DNA from: an uncultured Myxococcales bacterium
Lineage (GTDB): Bacteria > Myxococcota_A > UBA9042
DNA: 44,768 bases
Direction of reading: 5' to 3'
Assembly: GCA_903883645.1 (NCBI GenBank)
Contig: CAISBR010000024.1
Location: forward strand, 1 to 44,768
Below the pieces are notes generated by a model. It was not told the DNA's origin. It was given only the letters and a program-made list of their open reading frames with translations, and did no database searches. The translations under genes were made by a program, and so were the position numbers. Position 1 is the first letter of the stretch; every line of letters begins with the position of its first letter. Positions 25,788 to 34,240 of the stretch are shown piece by piece.

Positions 25788-27410
25788 ATGCCTACCAATC
25801 CCCTGAATTCTGATAACATTGCCGACCAACTGCGCGCCGCGACGGCCCTGCTCGAAGCTGTGGCCGGCAACCGCGACCTATTGAGCGGGCTGAGTATCGA
25901 CGAGCGCGCGCGCCTGCAGACCGCCGCCGGCGACGTGTTTTGCCCCGATCTTGACCAGCGCCGGCAAGCGAACAAGGTCCGCAGTCGCCAAAGCAAGCTC
26001 GACAAGGTGCAACGCGACCAAAATCTGCGCGCCGACACCGGAATTCGCGCCTTGCGCAGTAAGCCCGTGTTTGTCACGCCCAACGTGTTTCCGCCCACGG
26101 AGCCGCTTCTCGACGCGGTCGACGACAGCCAGCCCGAGACGGCGCGACAGACCACCGACCTGCAGCATTGTTACGTGTGTAAGCAGAAGTACTCGTCTAT
26201 TCACGCCTTTTATGACCAGCTGTGCCCGCCCTGTGCCGAGCTGAACTGGCACAAGCGCAGCGAGACCGCCGATTTGCGCGGGCGGGTGGCATTGCTCACA
26301 GGTGGTCGGGTAAAGATTGGCTATCAAGCGGGCATCAAATTGCTGAGGGCCGGTGCGCACTTGATTGTGACGACCCGCTTTGCCCGCGATGCTGCCCAGC
26401 GCTATGCGCAAGAGCCCGATTTTGCCGATTGGGGCCACCGGCTCGAGGTGTTTGGCCTGGATCTGCGGCATACGCCCAGCGTCGAAGCGTTTTGCCAACA
26501 CCTTCTGACCACGCGCGCGCGGCTCGACTTTATTGTCAACAATGCCTGCCAAACTGTGCGGCGGCCTCCGGATTTTTACCGGCACATGCTCGAGCTTGAG
26601 CAAACGGCGCTGCGCGACCTGCCCGCCCACGTGCAGCCGCTGCTGGGGGCCTACGAGGGGCTGCGCGGCTACGACCTGGTGCCGGGCGGCGAGGTGGCGG
26701 TGCACACCCCTCAACTGGCACCACAACTGGCACCGCAACTGGCCCCACAACTGGCCCCGCAACTGGCCCCGCAACTGGCCCCGCAACTGCAGCAGGCGTC
26801 TGGGCTTTTGCGGCCGGCCGAGCTGTCGCAAGCCGCGCTGCTGCCGGGCGATACGGGCGCGCCGCACCACCTGTTTCCGCAGGGCCGGCTCGACCAAGAC
26901 CTGCAGCAAGTCGACCTGCGCGAACGCAATTCGTGGCGGCTGCTGCTGGCCGAGGTGTCGTCGGTCGAGCTGCTTGAGACCCAGTTGATCAACGCCGTAG
27001 CGCCGTTTGTGCTGAACGCTCGGCTCAAGCCCCTGATGCTGCGCTCGCCCGAGCGCGACAAGCACATCGTCAACGTGTCGGCTATGGAAGGGCAGTTTTA
27101 TCGGCGACTTAAGACCACTCGCCACCCGCACACCAATATGGCCAAGGCGGCGCTGAACATGATGACGCGGACCTCGGCCGCCGATTACCACGCCGACGGC
27201 ATCCACATGAACAGCGTGGATACGGGCTGGATCAACGACGAAGACCCCGCGCACCATGCCGAGCGCAAGGCCAAAGAGCAGCATTTTCATCCGCCGCTCG
27301 ATATCGTCGACGGGGCGGCGCGGATTGTAGACCCCATTATTGCCGGCATGAATACGGGCGTGCATGTGTGGGGCAAGTTCTTGAAAGATTACGCAGAAAC
27401 GCCCTGGTAG
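25788..27410 (+). CDS. atypical SDR-family protein with CxxC motifs and PQLA repeats
   Basis: 540 residues from ATG 25788 (GGAG 13 nt upstream is loose; ATG 25740 is an alternative). The N-terminal third (about 1-150) is helical and charged, followed by C-Y-V-C-K and L-C-P-P-C, a possible zinc-binding or rubredoxin-like knuckle. A Rossmann domain follows: [10 protein letters not shown] (cofactor loop), F-I-V-N-N-A-C (NAG position), N-V-S-A-M-E-G (catalytic Ser). In place of Y-x-x-x-K it reads T-N-M-A-K inside [12 protein letters not shown]. The catalytic Tyr is therefore Thr, so ordinary oxidoreductase chemistry is doubtful. A linker inside the domain carries seven P-Q-L(-A) units. The pathway is unknown. 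Confidence 0.75.
   Translation: MPTNPLNSDNIADQLRAATALLEAVAGNRDLLSGLSIDERARLQTAAGDVFCPDLDQRRQANKVRSRQSKLDKVQRDQNLRADTGIRALRSKPVFVTPNVFPPTEPLLDAVDDSQPETARQTTDLQHCYVCKQKYSSIHAFYDQLCPPCAELNWHKRSETADLRGRVALLTGGRVKIGYQAGIKLLRAGAHLIVTTRFARDAAQRYAQEPDFADWGHRLEVFGLDLRHTPSVEAFCQHLLTTRARLDFIVNNACQTVRRPPDFYRHMLELEQTALRDLPAHVQPLLGAYEGLRGYDLVPGGEVAVHTPQLAPQLAPQLAPQLAPQLAPQLAPQLQQASGLLRPAELSQAALLPGDTGAPHHLFPQGRLDQDLQQVDLRERNSWRLLLAEVSSVELLETQLINAVAPFVLNARLKPLMLRSPERDKHIVNVSAMEGQFYRRLKTTRHPHTNMAKAALNMMTRTSAADYHADGIHMNSVDTGWINDEDPAHHAERKAKEQHFHPPLDIVDGAARIVDPIIAGMNTGVHVWGKFLKDYAETPW
26712..26789 (+). repeat. 12-bp tandem repeat, about seven copies
   Basis: CAACTGGC recurs every 12 bp from 26712 (26712, 26724, 26736, 26748, 26760, 26772, 26784), encoding repeated P-Q-L-A. 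It is in frame inside the atypical SDR gene. Confidence 0.92.
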
Positions 27411-27581
27411 CGGCAGCTTTGCCCCGTGCTGTTGAAGTGGTTGCGCCGCTGGTCTATCCTGGCGCGGGAGTACGCAAGTACGCAAAGCACTGCGGCGAAC
27501 GTTCGCCCGCGGCACAACGGCACGACCGCCCTTTGGCGGCCCAATGCGCGCGGCGCGCTAACGCTGCAGGCACGGTGTAAC

Positions 27582-28121
27582 ATGCTTCTGAACAAGCAAT
27601 TCAAGTACTATCTTGGGGTGTTCTTGGCCGCGACCCTGGCGCTGGGGGCCACGGCCGCGTTCGCACTCAAGGCGGGCGACGGGGTGTCGAACCTCAAGCT
27701 GCGCGACGCCGAAGACGAGCCGGCGAACATCCCCGATCTGGGCCGCAAGGTGCTGGCGGTGTTCTACACGGACCCCGACGTCAAGGATCAAAACGAGGCG
27801 CTGCGCGATGCCCTAAAGGCCGCCAATCTCGACAAAGAGAGCTACCGCGGCCTCGGCGTCGTCAACATGAAAGACACCTGGAAGCCCGACTTCGCCATCC
27901 GCAAGGTGGTGCGCGACAAGATCGCCAAGTTTAAGGCGGTTATCCTGACTGATCCCGGCTACATCCTGCGCGACGCCTGGCGACTGGGCGACTGCGACGA
28001 CAAAGACGTGGTCATCATCATCGGCAAAGACAGCAAGGTGAAGTTCATCAAGATGGGCAAGGTAGGCTCGGGCGAATTCGCGAGTATTACTGCGCTGATC
28101 CAAGAAGAGATGAAGAAGTAG
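27582..28121 (+). CDS. YtfJ-like periplasmic protein (thioredoxin-fold)
   Basis: 179 residues from ATG 27582. An N-terminal signal helix ends near A-A-F-A. The body has V-L-A-V-F-Y-T-D-P-D-V-K-D-Q-N and G-L-G-V-V-N-M-K-D-T-W-K-P, blocks I know from E. coli YtfJ, and V-V-I-I-I-G-K-D-S-K-V-K-F-I-K-M-G-K near the end. YtfJ proteins have a thioredoxin-like fold without a redox Cys pair, and none is present here. The function is unproven in any species I know. No strong ribosome site is seen. It stands alone between the atypical SDR and the aldolase. Confidence 0.78.
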   Translation: MLLNKQFKYYLGVFLAATLALGATAAFALKAGDGVSNLKLRDAEDEPANIPDLGRKVLAVFYTDPDVKDQNEALRDALKAANLDKESYRGLGVVNMKDTWKPDFAIRKVVRDKIAKFKAVILTDPGYILRDAWRLGDCDDKDVVIIIGKDSKVKFIKMGKVGSGEFASITALIQEEMKK

Positions 28122-28274
28122 CCGACTGGGCAGCGGGCGCAGCACCGGCGCCGCAGTGTGGCGTTTGCGTTGACCCCCACGCAGGCCCGGCGTAGGCTCG
28201 CCCGCGGCCAGCTGGGGCGGTCGCATCCGCCACGGCTGCCAGCGGACCCGAACACGACAAGGGGGAGTAACGCG

Positions 28275-29348
28275 ATGGATTCTAAGCAATTCAAGGCGGG
28301 TGTCGTCACCGGCGACGACCTGCAGGCCCTGTTCGCCGCGGCCAAGGCTAACCACTTTGCGCTGCCGGCGGTCAATGTCATCAATACCAGCACGGTCAAT
28401 GCGGTGATCGAGACAGCGGCCGAGGTCAAGTCGCCGGTCATCATTCAATTGTCGAATGGCGGCGCGCAGTTCTATGCGGGCAAGGGCCTGAACAACGACG
28501 GGCAGCGCGCCTGTGTGGCGGGTGCGGTGTCGGCGGCGGTGCATGTGCACGCCCTGGCCGAGCTGTATGGCGCCACCGTGGTGCTGCACACCGACCACGC
28601 AGCCAAGAAGCTGCTGCCGTGGATCGACGGTCTGCTCGATGCCGGCGAGAAGTACTTTGCCCAGCACGGCAAGCCGCTGTACAGCTCGCACATGCTTGAT
28701 CTGTCTGAAGAACCGCTGCACGAGAACATCGAGATCTGCAGGCAGTACCTGGCGCGCATGAGCAAGCTGGGGATGACGCTCGAGATCGAGCTGGGCGTAA
28801 CGGGCGGCGAAGAAGACGGCGTCGACAATAGCGGTGTCGATAGCTCAAAGCTCTATACCCAGCCCGCCGACGTGGCGTATGCCTATGAAGAGCTGAGCAA
28901 AATCAGCCCGCGCTTTACCATTGCGGCGTCGTTCGGCAACGTGCACGGCGTGTACAAGCCCGGCAATGTGAAGCTGCAGCCGGTGATCCTAAAGAATTCG
29001 CAGGATTTCGTGCAGAAGAAGTTCAATACGGTCGCTCAGCCGGTCGATTTTGTGTTCCACGGCGGCTCGGGATCGACGCTCGACGAAATTCGCGAGGCGA
29101 TCTCGTACGGCGTGGTCAAGATGAACCTGGATACCGACCTGCAGTGGGCGTTTTGGGACGGGATCAAGAACTTCTATAAGAAGAACGAGGGCTTTTTGCA
29201 GGGCCAGATCGGCAACCCCGAGGGCGACGACAAGCCGAACAAGAAGTACTACGACCCGCGGGTGTGGATGCGCAAAGGCGAAGACTCGTTTAGGGCGCGG
29301 CTCAAGCAGGCGTTTGCCGACCTAAACAACGTGGGTACGCTGGGTTAG
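28275..29348 (+). CDS. fbaA: class II fructose-bisphosphate aldolase
   Basis: 357 residues from ATG 28275 with GGGGGAG 7 nt upstream. A zinc-dependent aldolase of glycolysis and gluconeogenesis, cytoplasmic. Visible: H-T-D107-H108-A (active-site Asp and first zinc His), G-V-T-G-G-E-E-D-G-V-D (Glu region), G-N-V-H-G-V-Y-K-P-G and F-H-G-G-S-G-S (further zinc His and phosphate loop), and N-L-D-T-D. Length and pattern match the E. coli FbaA subclass (359 residues). Monocistronic by spacing. Confidence 0.95.
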   Translation: MDSKQFKAGVVTGDDLQALFAAAKANHFALPAVNVINTSTVNAVIETAAEVKSPVIIQLSNGGAQFYAGKGLNNDGQRACVAGAVSAAVHVHALAELYGATVVLHTDHAAKKLLPWIDGLLDAGEKYFAQHGKPLYSSHMLDLSEEPLHENIEICRQYLARMSKLGMTLEIELGVTGGEEDGVDNSGVDSSKLYTQPADVAYAYEELSKISPRFTIAASFGNVHGVYKPGNVKLQPVILKNSQDFVQKKFNTVAQPVDFVFHGGSGSTLDEIREAISYGVVKMNLDTDLQWAFWDGIKNFYKKNEGFLQGQIGNPEGDDKPNKKYYDPRVWMRKGEDSFRARLKQAFADLNNVGTLG

Positions 29349-29376
29349 CAGGCGCTAGTGGGCGACGACACCGCGC

Positions 29377-30159
29377 CTACCAGCCGCAACCTTTGCTGAA
29401 GTAGTCGCCCGCGGCCTTGCGTTCTTGGGCAAAGGCGACCCAAAAGCTTTGCGCGCGCGCCACAAAGTCGGCCACCTCGGGGTCGCTGGCGGCCGCACTT
29501 GTCATGCCCTCGCCCAAAAGATCAATAGAGCCATCGGGATTGCCCAGGCCTGGCACCCGCGTCGACAGCCGATGCACGGCCGCACCCTCGGCCCACGTAT
29601 CGGTCGCCGGCATAGGCAGGTAGGTGGGCAGGTCGGACCACGCTTCGATAAAGGTGATGGCGCCCGCGTCGTTAAAGGTGAATTCTTCGTAAATGGGGCA
29701 GCCCTTGCCGCCACCTTGCTGGTCGTAGACAAACGATACCCGGCAGCGCGCAAACGGTTGGACGGCAAAAGCCCGGCAGTCGCGAGGAGTTACCACGGCC
29801 GGGGCCTGCGACTTGACCAACTTGTCGGTGCCCTGCATCTGCGCCTGGCCAAAACCCGTCAGCTTGAGCCACGGTGGCCACTCCCAGCGGGCGACCTGTG
29901 ACGCATACGTGGGCACGCTGCTAGCCGGCGCGCTGCGATCGAGGGCATCGAAGTACTTGTTGGCCTGGTCAACGTAGTAGGCCGCCGTCTGTTTGGGCGA
30001 TGAGCAAGGCGACAACTTGTGCGAAGTATGCCAAGTTGTGCATGTTTTGCTGGTTGCCAGCGCATCGGCGACGGGCGGCGGGGCAGACGAACTGCAGCCG
30101 GCAAAGGCCACTGCGAGCACGGTCGCACGTGCCCATATTGTGCGGCGTAGACTAGGCAT
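29377..30159 (-). CDS. predicted lipoprotein, unknown function
   Basis: 260 residues from ATG 30159 (GAGG close upstream). A signal helix ends in F-A-G-C22-S-S-S. The body begins with a Cys-containing stretch (C-T-T-W-H, S-P-C-S), followed by an alpha+beta part with Y-Y-V-D-Q-A-N-K-Y-F-D-A-L and I-Y-E-E-F-T-F-N-D-A-G-A-I-T-F-I-E-A-W, a layout resembling NTF2/SnoaL-like folds. It ends in Y-F-S-K-G-C-G-W. It lies 113 nt downstream of the cytochrome operon on the same strand, so it could be its last gene, but the gap leaves this open. Confidence 0.68.
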   Translation of the reverse strand: MPSLRRTIWARATVLAVAFAGCSSSAPPPVADALATSKTCTTWHTSHKLSPCSSPKQTAAYYVDQANKYFDALDRSAPASSVPTYASQVARWEWPPWLKLTGFGQAQMQGTDKLVKSQAPAVVTPRDCRAFAVQPFARCRVSFVYDQQGGGKGCPIYEEFTFNDAGAITFIEAWSDLPTYLPMPATDTWAEGAAVHRLSTRVPGLGNPDGSIDLLGEGMTSAAASDPEVADFVARAQSFWVAFAQERKAAGDYFSKGCGW

Positions 30160-30272
30160 TCGACCTCGCAAGAATGTACCGCGCGCTTGCGCCGCAGTGG
30201 CCAACGCAGAGCCGGATGTTCTGGCCCCGCGCGTCGAGGCTACGCGGGCCACCGAAGCGGGTCAACGCTCCG

Positions 30273-32474
30273 TTAAACGGGCCGGCCAAAATGCGTGCGC
30301 GTCGCTACCCCGGCCGCCTTCAGCAGGCCCGTCGGCAGCGTACCGCCAATCGACACAATCACATCGTCGGCCGCAAACGCATCGCCATTACTAAGGGTTA
30401 GCCGGTCAATGGCAATGTGCTTAACCGCAGTATTGAGGTGGAGCGCGACCTGCCCCGTCGCCACCAGCGCAGCGAGCCGCTCGCGGTTGCGCGCCTTGGC
30501 CCGGTCAAAAGTATCGCGCCGATGCACCAGATGGACGGCAGTCGCCTGCGCCTCGGCACACGCCAGCGCCGCCTCGAGCGCCGAGTCGCCACCACCCACC
30601 ACACACACCGTACGGCCGCGACTTTGCTCGGGATCCGTAAGGCTATACACCACGTGCGGCTGGTCCTCGCCGGTCGCCCCCAGCCGCATCGGCGTGCCGC
30701 GTCGGCCCAGACACAGCAGCACCCGCCGCGCGAGCCACTGCTGCTGCTTGCCTTTGACCACGAAGCCGACCCCGGTCGCCGCCGGCTCAAGCGTCTCGAT
30801 CGCAGTACTAAACTGAATTTGCGGACTATATTGGTCTCGCAGTTCGCCAAAGAACTCCATCAGCTCTTCTTTGAACACGTTATGAAAGCGCGCCGCCCCG
30901 TGCAGCGGCAAGTGCATCGGCGAGGTCATCACCAGCTTGCGACGCGGGTAATGCCGCACCGCACCACCGATATCGGGCTCTTGCTCTAGCGTTAAATAGG
31001 CTAGCCCCTTGTCTTGCGCCGCCAGCGACGCCGCCAGCCCCGCCGGGCCCGCGCCCACAATAAGCAGATCGAGCATCCCCGCCGGCAGCGCAGCTCGGTC
31101 GCGGCCCTGGTCGCGTGCAATAAAACCAACGGCTTGGCAGGCCTGCTCGACCGCGTTGCGAATCAAGCCCATGCCGGTCAGCTCGCCGGCCATGAAGATG
31201 CCGGGCACCGATGTCTCAAAGCTAGGGCTGACGCTGGGGATATCGACACCGCGCTTAAGACTGCCAAATACTAGCGAAATCGCCCCCACCGGGCAGTTGC
31301 CGGCGCACGCCCCGTGGCCGATGCAGTGGCTCGGTTCGGCGAGCTGGGCGCGGCCCTCGGCCAGGGCTAGGATATCTCCCTCGGGGCACGAGGCCACGCA
31401 AGCTGCGCTAGCCATACACAAATTTGGATCAATCCACGGGTGAAGCGTGGGCGGCGGCTCCGGTGCCGGCCCCTCTTCGACCGGCTTGCCCACCGCCTTG
31501 CCGCGGCGATACAGGCGACGCCAGCGCCCCTCCCACGCGCCAAACACGCCTAGCAGCGCCACAAGACCGATACCCCACACCAGCAACGGCCCGGGCAGAT
31601 CCCACGGATAACCATGCATAAATGCGCTGCGAATATGCACAAATGCCGTCGCGACCATCACCAGCGCGGCCAGCAGATGCACCAGCCGCCAGCGCCGCAG
31701 CAAGGCCGTCGCCGCCGCCGCCAGGGCCACATCCTGCCCGGTCGCCAACAGCACCTCGGCCAACCGCGCCACATCGCCGCGCTGAGGCCCGTGCAGGTCC
31801 GGCGCCACCTTGCCCAGCCAGCGGAGAACCAGCCATTTACGCAGAATAATTCGCGTCGGCCCTAGCAGCAATAGCACAAAGCCATGGCGACGCTTGGCGC
31901 GGGCCTCAATGCGCGCCCGTTGCGCCAAGTCCTCGATGGCTGGGCGACCCGCCGGCCAAAGCTGCAGCAGTTCGCTCACCGCCATGGCACCGCGCCCGCG
32001 CAGCCCCTCGGGATCCTCTTGGCCGTGCGCCGTATGCGGCACCAGCGCGTAGATGTAGCGCCCCACGGCACCCGTGGCCAGCAGCGCCATCACCGACAGC
32101 GCCGACCAGCGCGCCGCCTCGCTCGTCATGCGAAACACCGCGTGCAGCAACAACAATCCGCCGCCCAGCAGGCCAAAGAACACGTGGGCGCTCATCCAAT
32201 GCCGCAGCTGGCCCCACTTGTGCCACGAGCGCAGCCGCCGCCGCAGCCCGTAGGCCAAGTTGGCCACAAACATGAACACTGCGGCCGTGCCCAGAGCCCG
32301 CCCCACCATGCCCGCCGAGCGCCAACGGTCGTACCACGGATGGTCGAGCTGGGCGTCGCCCACCACCTCGTAAAAACTGTGGCCGTAGTGGTAAATCGCC
32401 GCCACTACCAGCCCGGCTAGGCCAAGCAGCAGCAGGTCGATGGTATTTTGCGAAATCGTGCGGCGGGTAGCCAT
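30273..32474 (-). CDS. membrane cytochrome-b-like / ferredoxin / FAD-NAD(P) oxidoreductase fusion
   Basis: 733 residues. The N-terminal membrane part (about 10-315) has several helices with paired His (H85, H92, H97, H111, H266, H280), as in b-haem proteins. Residues 345-405 form a two-cluster ferredoxin: C353-x-x-S356-x-x-C359-x-x-x-C363-P and C384-x-x-H387-x-x-C390-x-x-x-C394-P; the second Cys of each motif is replaced. Then a V-P-G-I-F-M-A-G-E-L motif and a thioredoxin-reductase-like flavoprotein with FAD loop G474-A-G-P-A-G-L and a second nucleotide loop V-V-G-G-G-D-S-A-L-E. It probably passes electrons between NAD(P)H or the quinone pool and the periplasmic cytochromes encoded just upstream. 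It lies 20 nt after the barrel gene, so cotranscription is likely. Confidence 0.85.
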   Translation of the reverse strand: MATRRTISQNTIDLLLLGLAGLVVAAIYHYGHSFYEVVGDAQLDHPWYDRWRSAGMVGRALGTAAVFMFVANLAYGLRRRLRSWHKWGQLRHWMSAHVFFGLLGGGLLLLHAVFRMTSEAARWSALSVMALLATGAVGRYIYALVPHTAHGQEDPEGLRGRGAMAVSELLQLWPAGRPAIEDLAQRARIEARAKRRHGFVLLLLGPTRIILRKWLVLRWLGKVAPDLHGPQRGDVARLAEVLLATGQDVALAAAATALLRRWRLVHLLAALVMVATAFVHIRSAFMHGYPWDLPGPLLVWGIGLVALLGVFGAWEGRWRRLYRRGKAVGKPVEEGPAPEPPPTLHPWIDPNLCMASAACVASCPEGDILALAEGRAQLAEPSHCIGHGACAGNCPVGAISLVFGSLKRGVDIPSVSPSFETSVPGIFMAGELTGMGLIRNAVEQACQAVGFIARDQGRDRAALPAGMLDLLIVGAGPAGLAASLAAQDKGLAYLTLEQEPDIGGAVRHYPRRKLVMTSPMHLPLHGAARFHNVFKEELMEFFGELRDQYSPQIQFSTAIETLEPAATGVGFVVKGKQQQWLARRVLLCLGRRGTPMRLGATGEDQPHVVYSLTDPEQSRGRTVCVVGGGDSALEAALACAEAQATAVHLVHRRDTFDRAKARNRERLAALVATGQVALHLNTAVKHIAIDRLTLSNGDAFAADDVIVSIGGTLPTGLLKAAGVATRTHFGRPV

Positions 32475-32494
32475 GGTATGTGCCTAGATTCTTT

Positions 32495-34240
32495 CTAGAA
32501 GCGGTAGGTTAGCGTGGCGGCCACGTCGAGCCAGTCGATGCGGGTGGCGACGTTGCTCCACACGGTTTTGCGCCCGCCGACCGACAGGCCGAGTACCCAC
32601 GGGTGGCGGCCCCAGTCGACGCCGCCGCGCACGTCGAGCGCTTCGTCGCTGCTGCTGCTGGTCTGGACCCGGTCGTGCGACCACCGCAAGGTCGTGTGCC
32701 AGCGCCAGTTTTGCGTGGGCATCCAGTCCGCACCGGCCGAGAGCGAGCCGCCGAGCAAGTAGGGGCCGGTCTGCACGATGGCCGTGGCGCGGCCGTTCCA
32801 GCGCGGGCCGGGCCAGCCGGGTACGTTGGCCTGCAAAGTGCCGCCAACCCGCCAACTTTCCCACTTGTCTTCGCTGGCGGTGTAGCTGGTCCAGGCCGAG
32901 CCCGCCAAATGCACACCGCGCCACGCCGGCGCATCCAGCCACGCCGACAAGCCATGACCGCGCGCGGTGCTCCAGCCTTGATTGGGCAGCAGCATCGCCA
33001 ATTCACGAGTTAACTCGCTGCGTTGATAGGAATAGCGCAACCGCACGGGCCAGGTGCTAAAATAGCCCGGCGCCACGTCGAGCATCGCCCGCAGCGGCCG
33101 CACACCCGACGGCGCTGGCCCTTGACTCGCCCATGCCGTGCCCGAAAGATCTGCTTGCCCGGCGGCCAGTTCGAGCTCGCCGCTCACCTTGCCCAGCCGC
33201 GGATGCAGGCCGCGAAAGGTCAGCCCGCCCACCTGCCGGTCCCAGGCGGCCGCGATTTTGCCACCCGACCAATTCAAGCGTGCCGTACCCTGCCACTCGC
33301 CCACTTCGCCGCGCCAAATCGCCCCCAGACCCGTGCGCCATGCGTCTGATTGCAGCGCGGTGCTCGTAATCGAGGGCAGCAGGCCAGCAAAACCCGTGAT
33401 TTCGACTTGCGGATGCGGCCGCAGCGCCAGCGTCGCGCCGTCGACCGTCGCCGAACCTGCGCCCTCGGGCACCCACACCCGCCCCAGCGAACCACCCAGC
33501 GTGCGCATCGGCGTGGTATCGAGCGACAGCGCCGCCTGCCGCACCTGCATGGCCCGCGACGACGACACGCCCGGCTCGCGCGCCCACTGTTCGAGCCACA
33601 GCGCCGCGTCGTGCTGCCACGTCAACGGCGTGCCACCAATACCCTGCCAGCGCAAGGCGTTACCTAGTCTAAGCAGCGCCCAATTCTCGCCGGCCCCCAC
33701 CACGCCTGCGGCCGTCAGCGTCACCTGCCCATCGAGTCGCTGCTCGGGGTCGCGACCGCGCAGGCGCGGGTCCGCCACAAACGGCGCCCACTGCTGACTT
33801 GCTTCCTGCCAGCGCAGCACTTCGGCCTCGCGCGCCATCGCCGGCGTCGGCTCGCGCACGTGCGCCACCTTCCACTCGCGAGGCTTTGGCGGCCCGCCGA
33901 GCCCCGCCGTCTGCGGCAACTTTACGGCGGCATGGGGCTTGACGTTGGCCGCGCGCTCGCCCTGTAGCCGCAGATGATGGCCAACTATTTCAACAATTTG
34001 CATAACCACCGGTGGGTTACCCACTTGCACCGAATCGCCGACCGCCGCCACTTCGCCATCGCGCAGCTGCACGAACACTTGCCGGCCCGCCGCAGCCACA
34101 TCGACCACTTCGGCCGCCTGAGCGCTCGCGAGCCATGCACTCGCGCACAGGACCGCGCCGCAGCCGATCCACCAGCCGCCGCGCCGCCTTGTGCCCCGCC
34201 AAGCTGCGGGGGCGCCGCTAGCCCTTGGGGTGGCAGGCAT
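32495..34240 (-). CDS. outer membrane beta-barrel protein of the cytochrome operon
   Basis: 581 residues. The ATG at 34240 was chosen for GAAGG 6 nt upstream; the gene overlaps the end of the 13-haem gene by 23 nt. An Arg-rich signal peptide ends near A-S-A-Q-A-A. A small beta domain (about 40-105) is followed by alternating hydrophobic/polar strands with many Trp and Arg (for example L-S-A-G-A-D-W, W-R-W-H-T-T-L-R-W-S), ending in V-A-A-T-L-T-Y-R-F. The C-terminal Phe with alternating aromatics is the outer-membrane assembly signal. Multihaem cytochrome operons often pair cytochromes with such a barrel, which sheathes the haem chain across the outer membrane; that role is inferred here. Confidence 0.8.
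   Translation of the reverse strand: MPATPRASGAPAAWRGTRRRGGWWIGCGAVLCASAWLASAQAAEVVDVAAAGRQVFVQLRDGEVAAVGDSVQVGNPPVVMQIVEIVGHHLRLQGERAANVKPHAAVKLPQTAGLGGPPKPREWKVAHVREPTPAMAREAEVLRWQEASQQWAPFVADPRLRGRDPEQRLDGQVTLTAAGVVGAGENWALLRLGNALRWQGIGGTPLTWQHDAALWLEQWAREPGVSSSRAMQVRQAALSLDTTPMRTLGGSLGRVWVPEGAGSATVDGATLALRPHPQVEITGFAGLLPSITSTALQSDAWRTGLGAIWRGEVGEWQGTARLNWSGGKIAAAWDRQVGGLTFRGLHPRLGKVSGELELAAGQADLSGTAWASQGPAPSGVRPLRAMLDVAPGYFSTWPVRLRYSYQRSELTRELAMLLPNQGWSTARGHGLSAWLDAPAWRGVHLAGSAWTSYTASEDKWESWRVGGTLQANVPGWPGPRWNGRATAIVQTGPYLLGGSLSAGADWMPTQNWRWHTTLRWSHDRVQTSSSSDEALDVRGGVDWGRHPWVLGLSVGGRKTVWSNVATRIDWLDVAATLTYRF

Noticed and set aside
25878..27515. 545-codon minus-strand frame opposite the atypical SDR
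   Set aside because: Arg/His/Gln-rich composition typical of antisense reading; the plus-strand frame carries Rossmann motifs.
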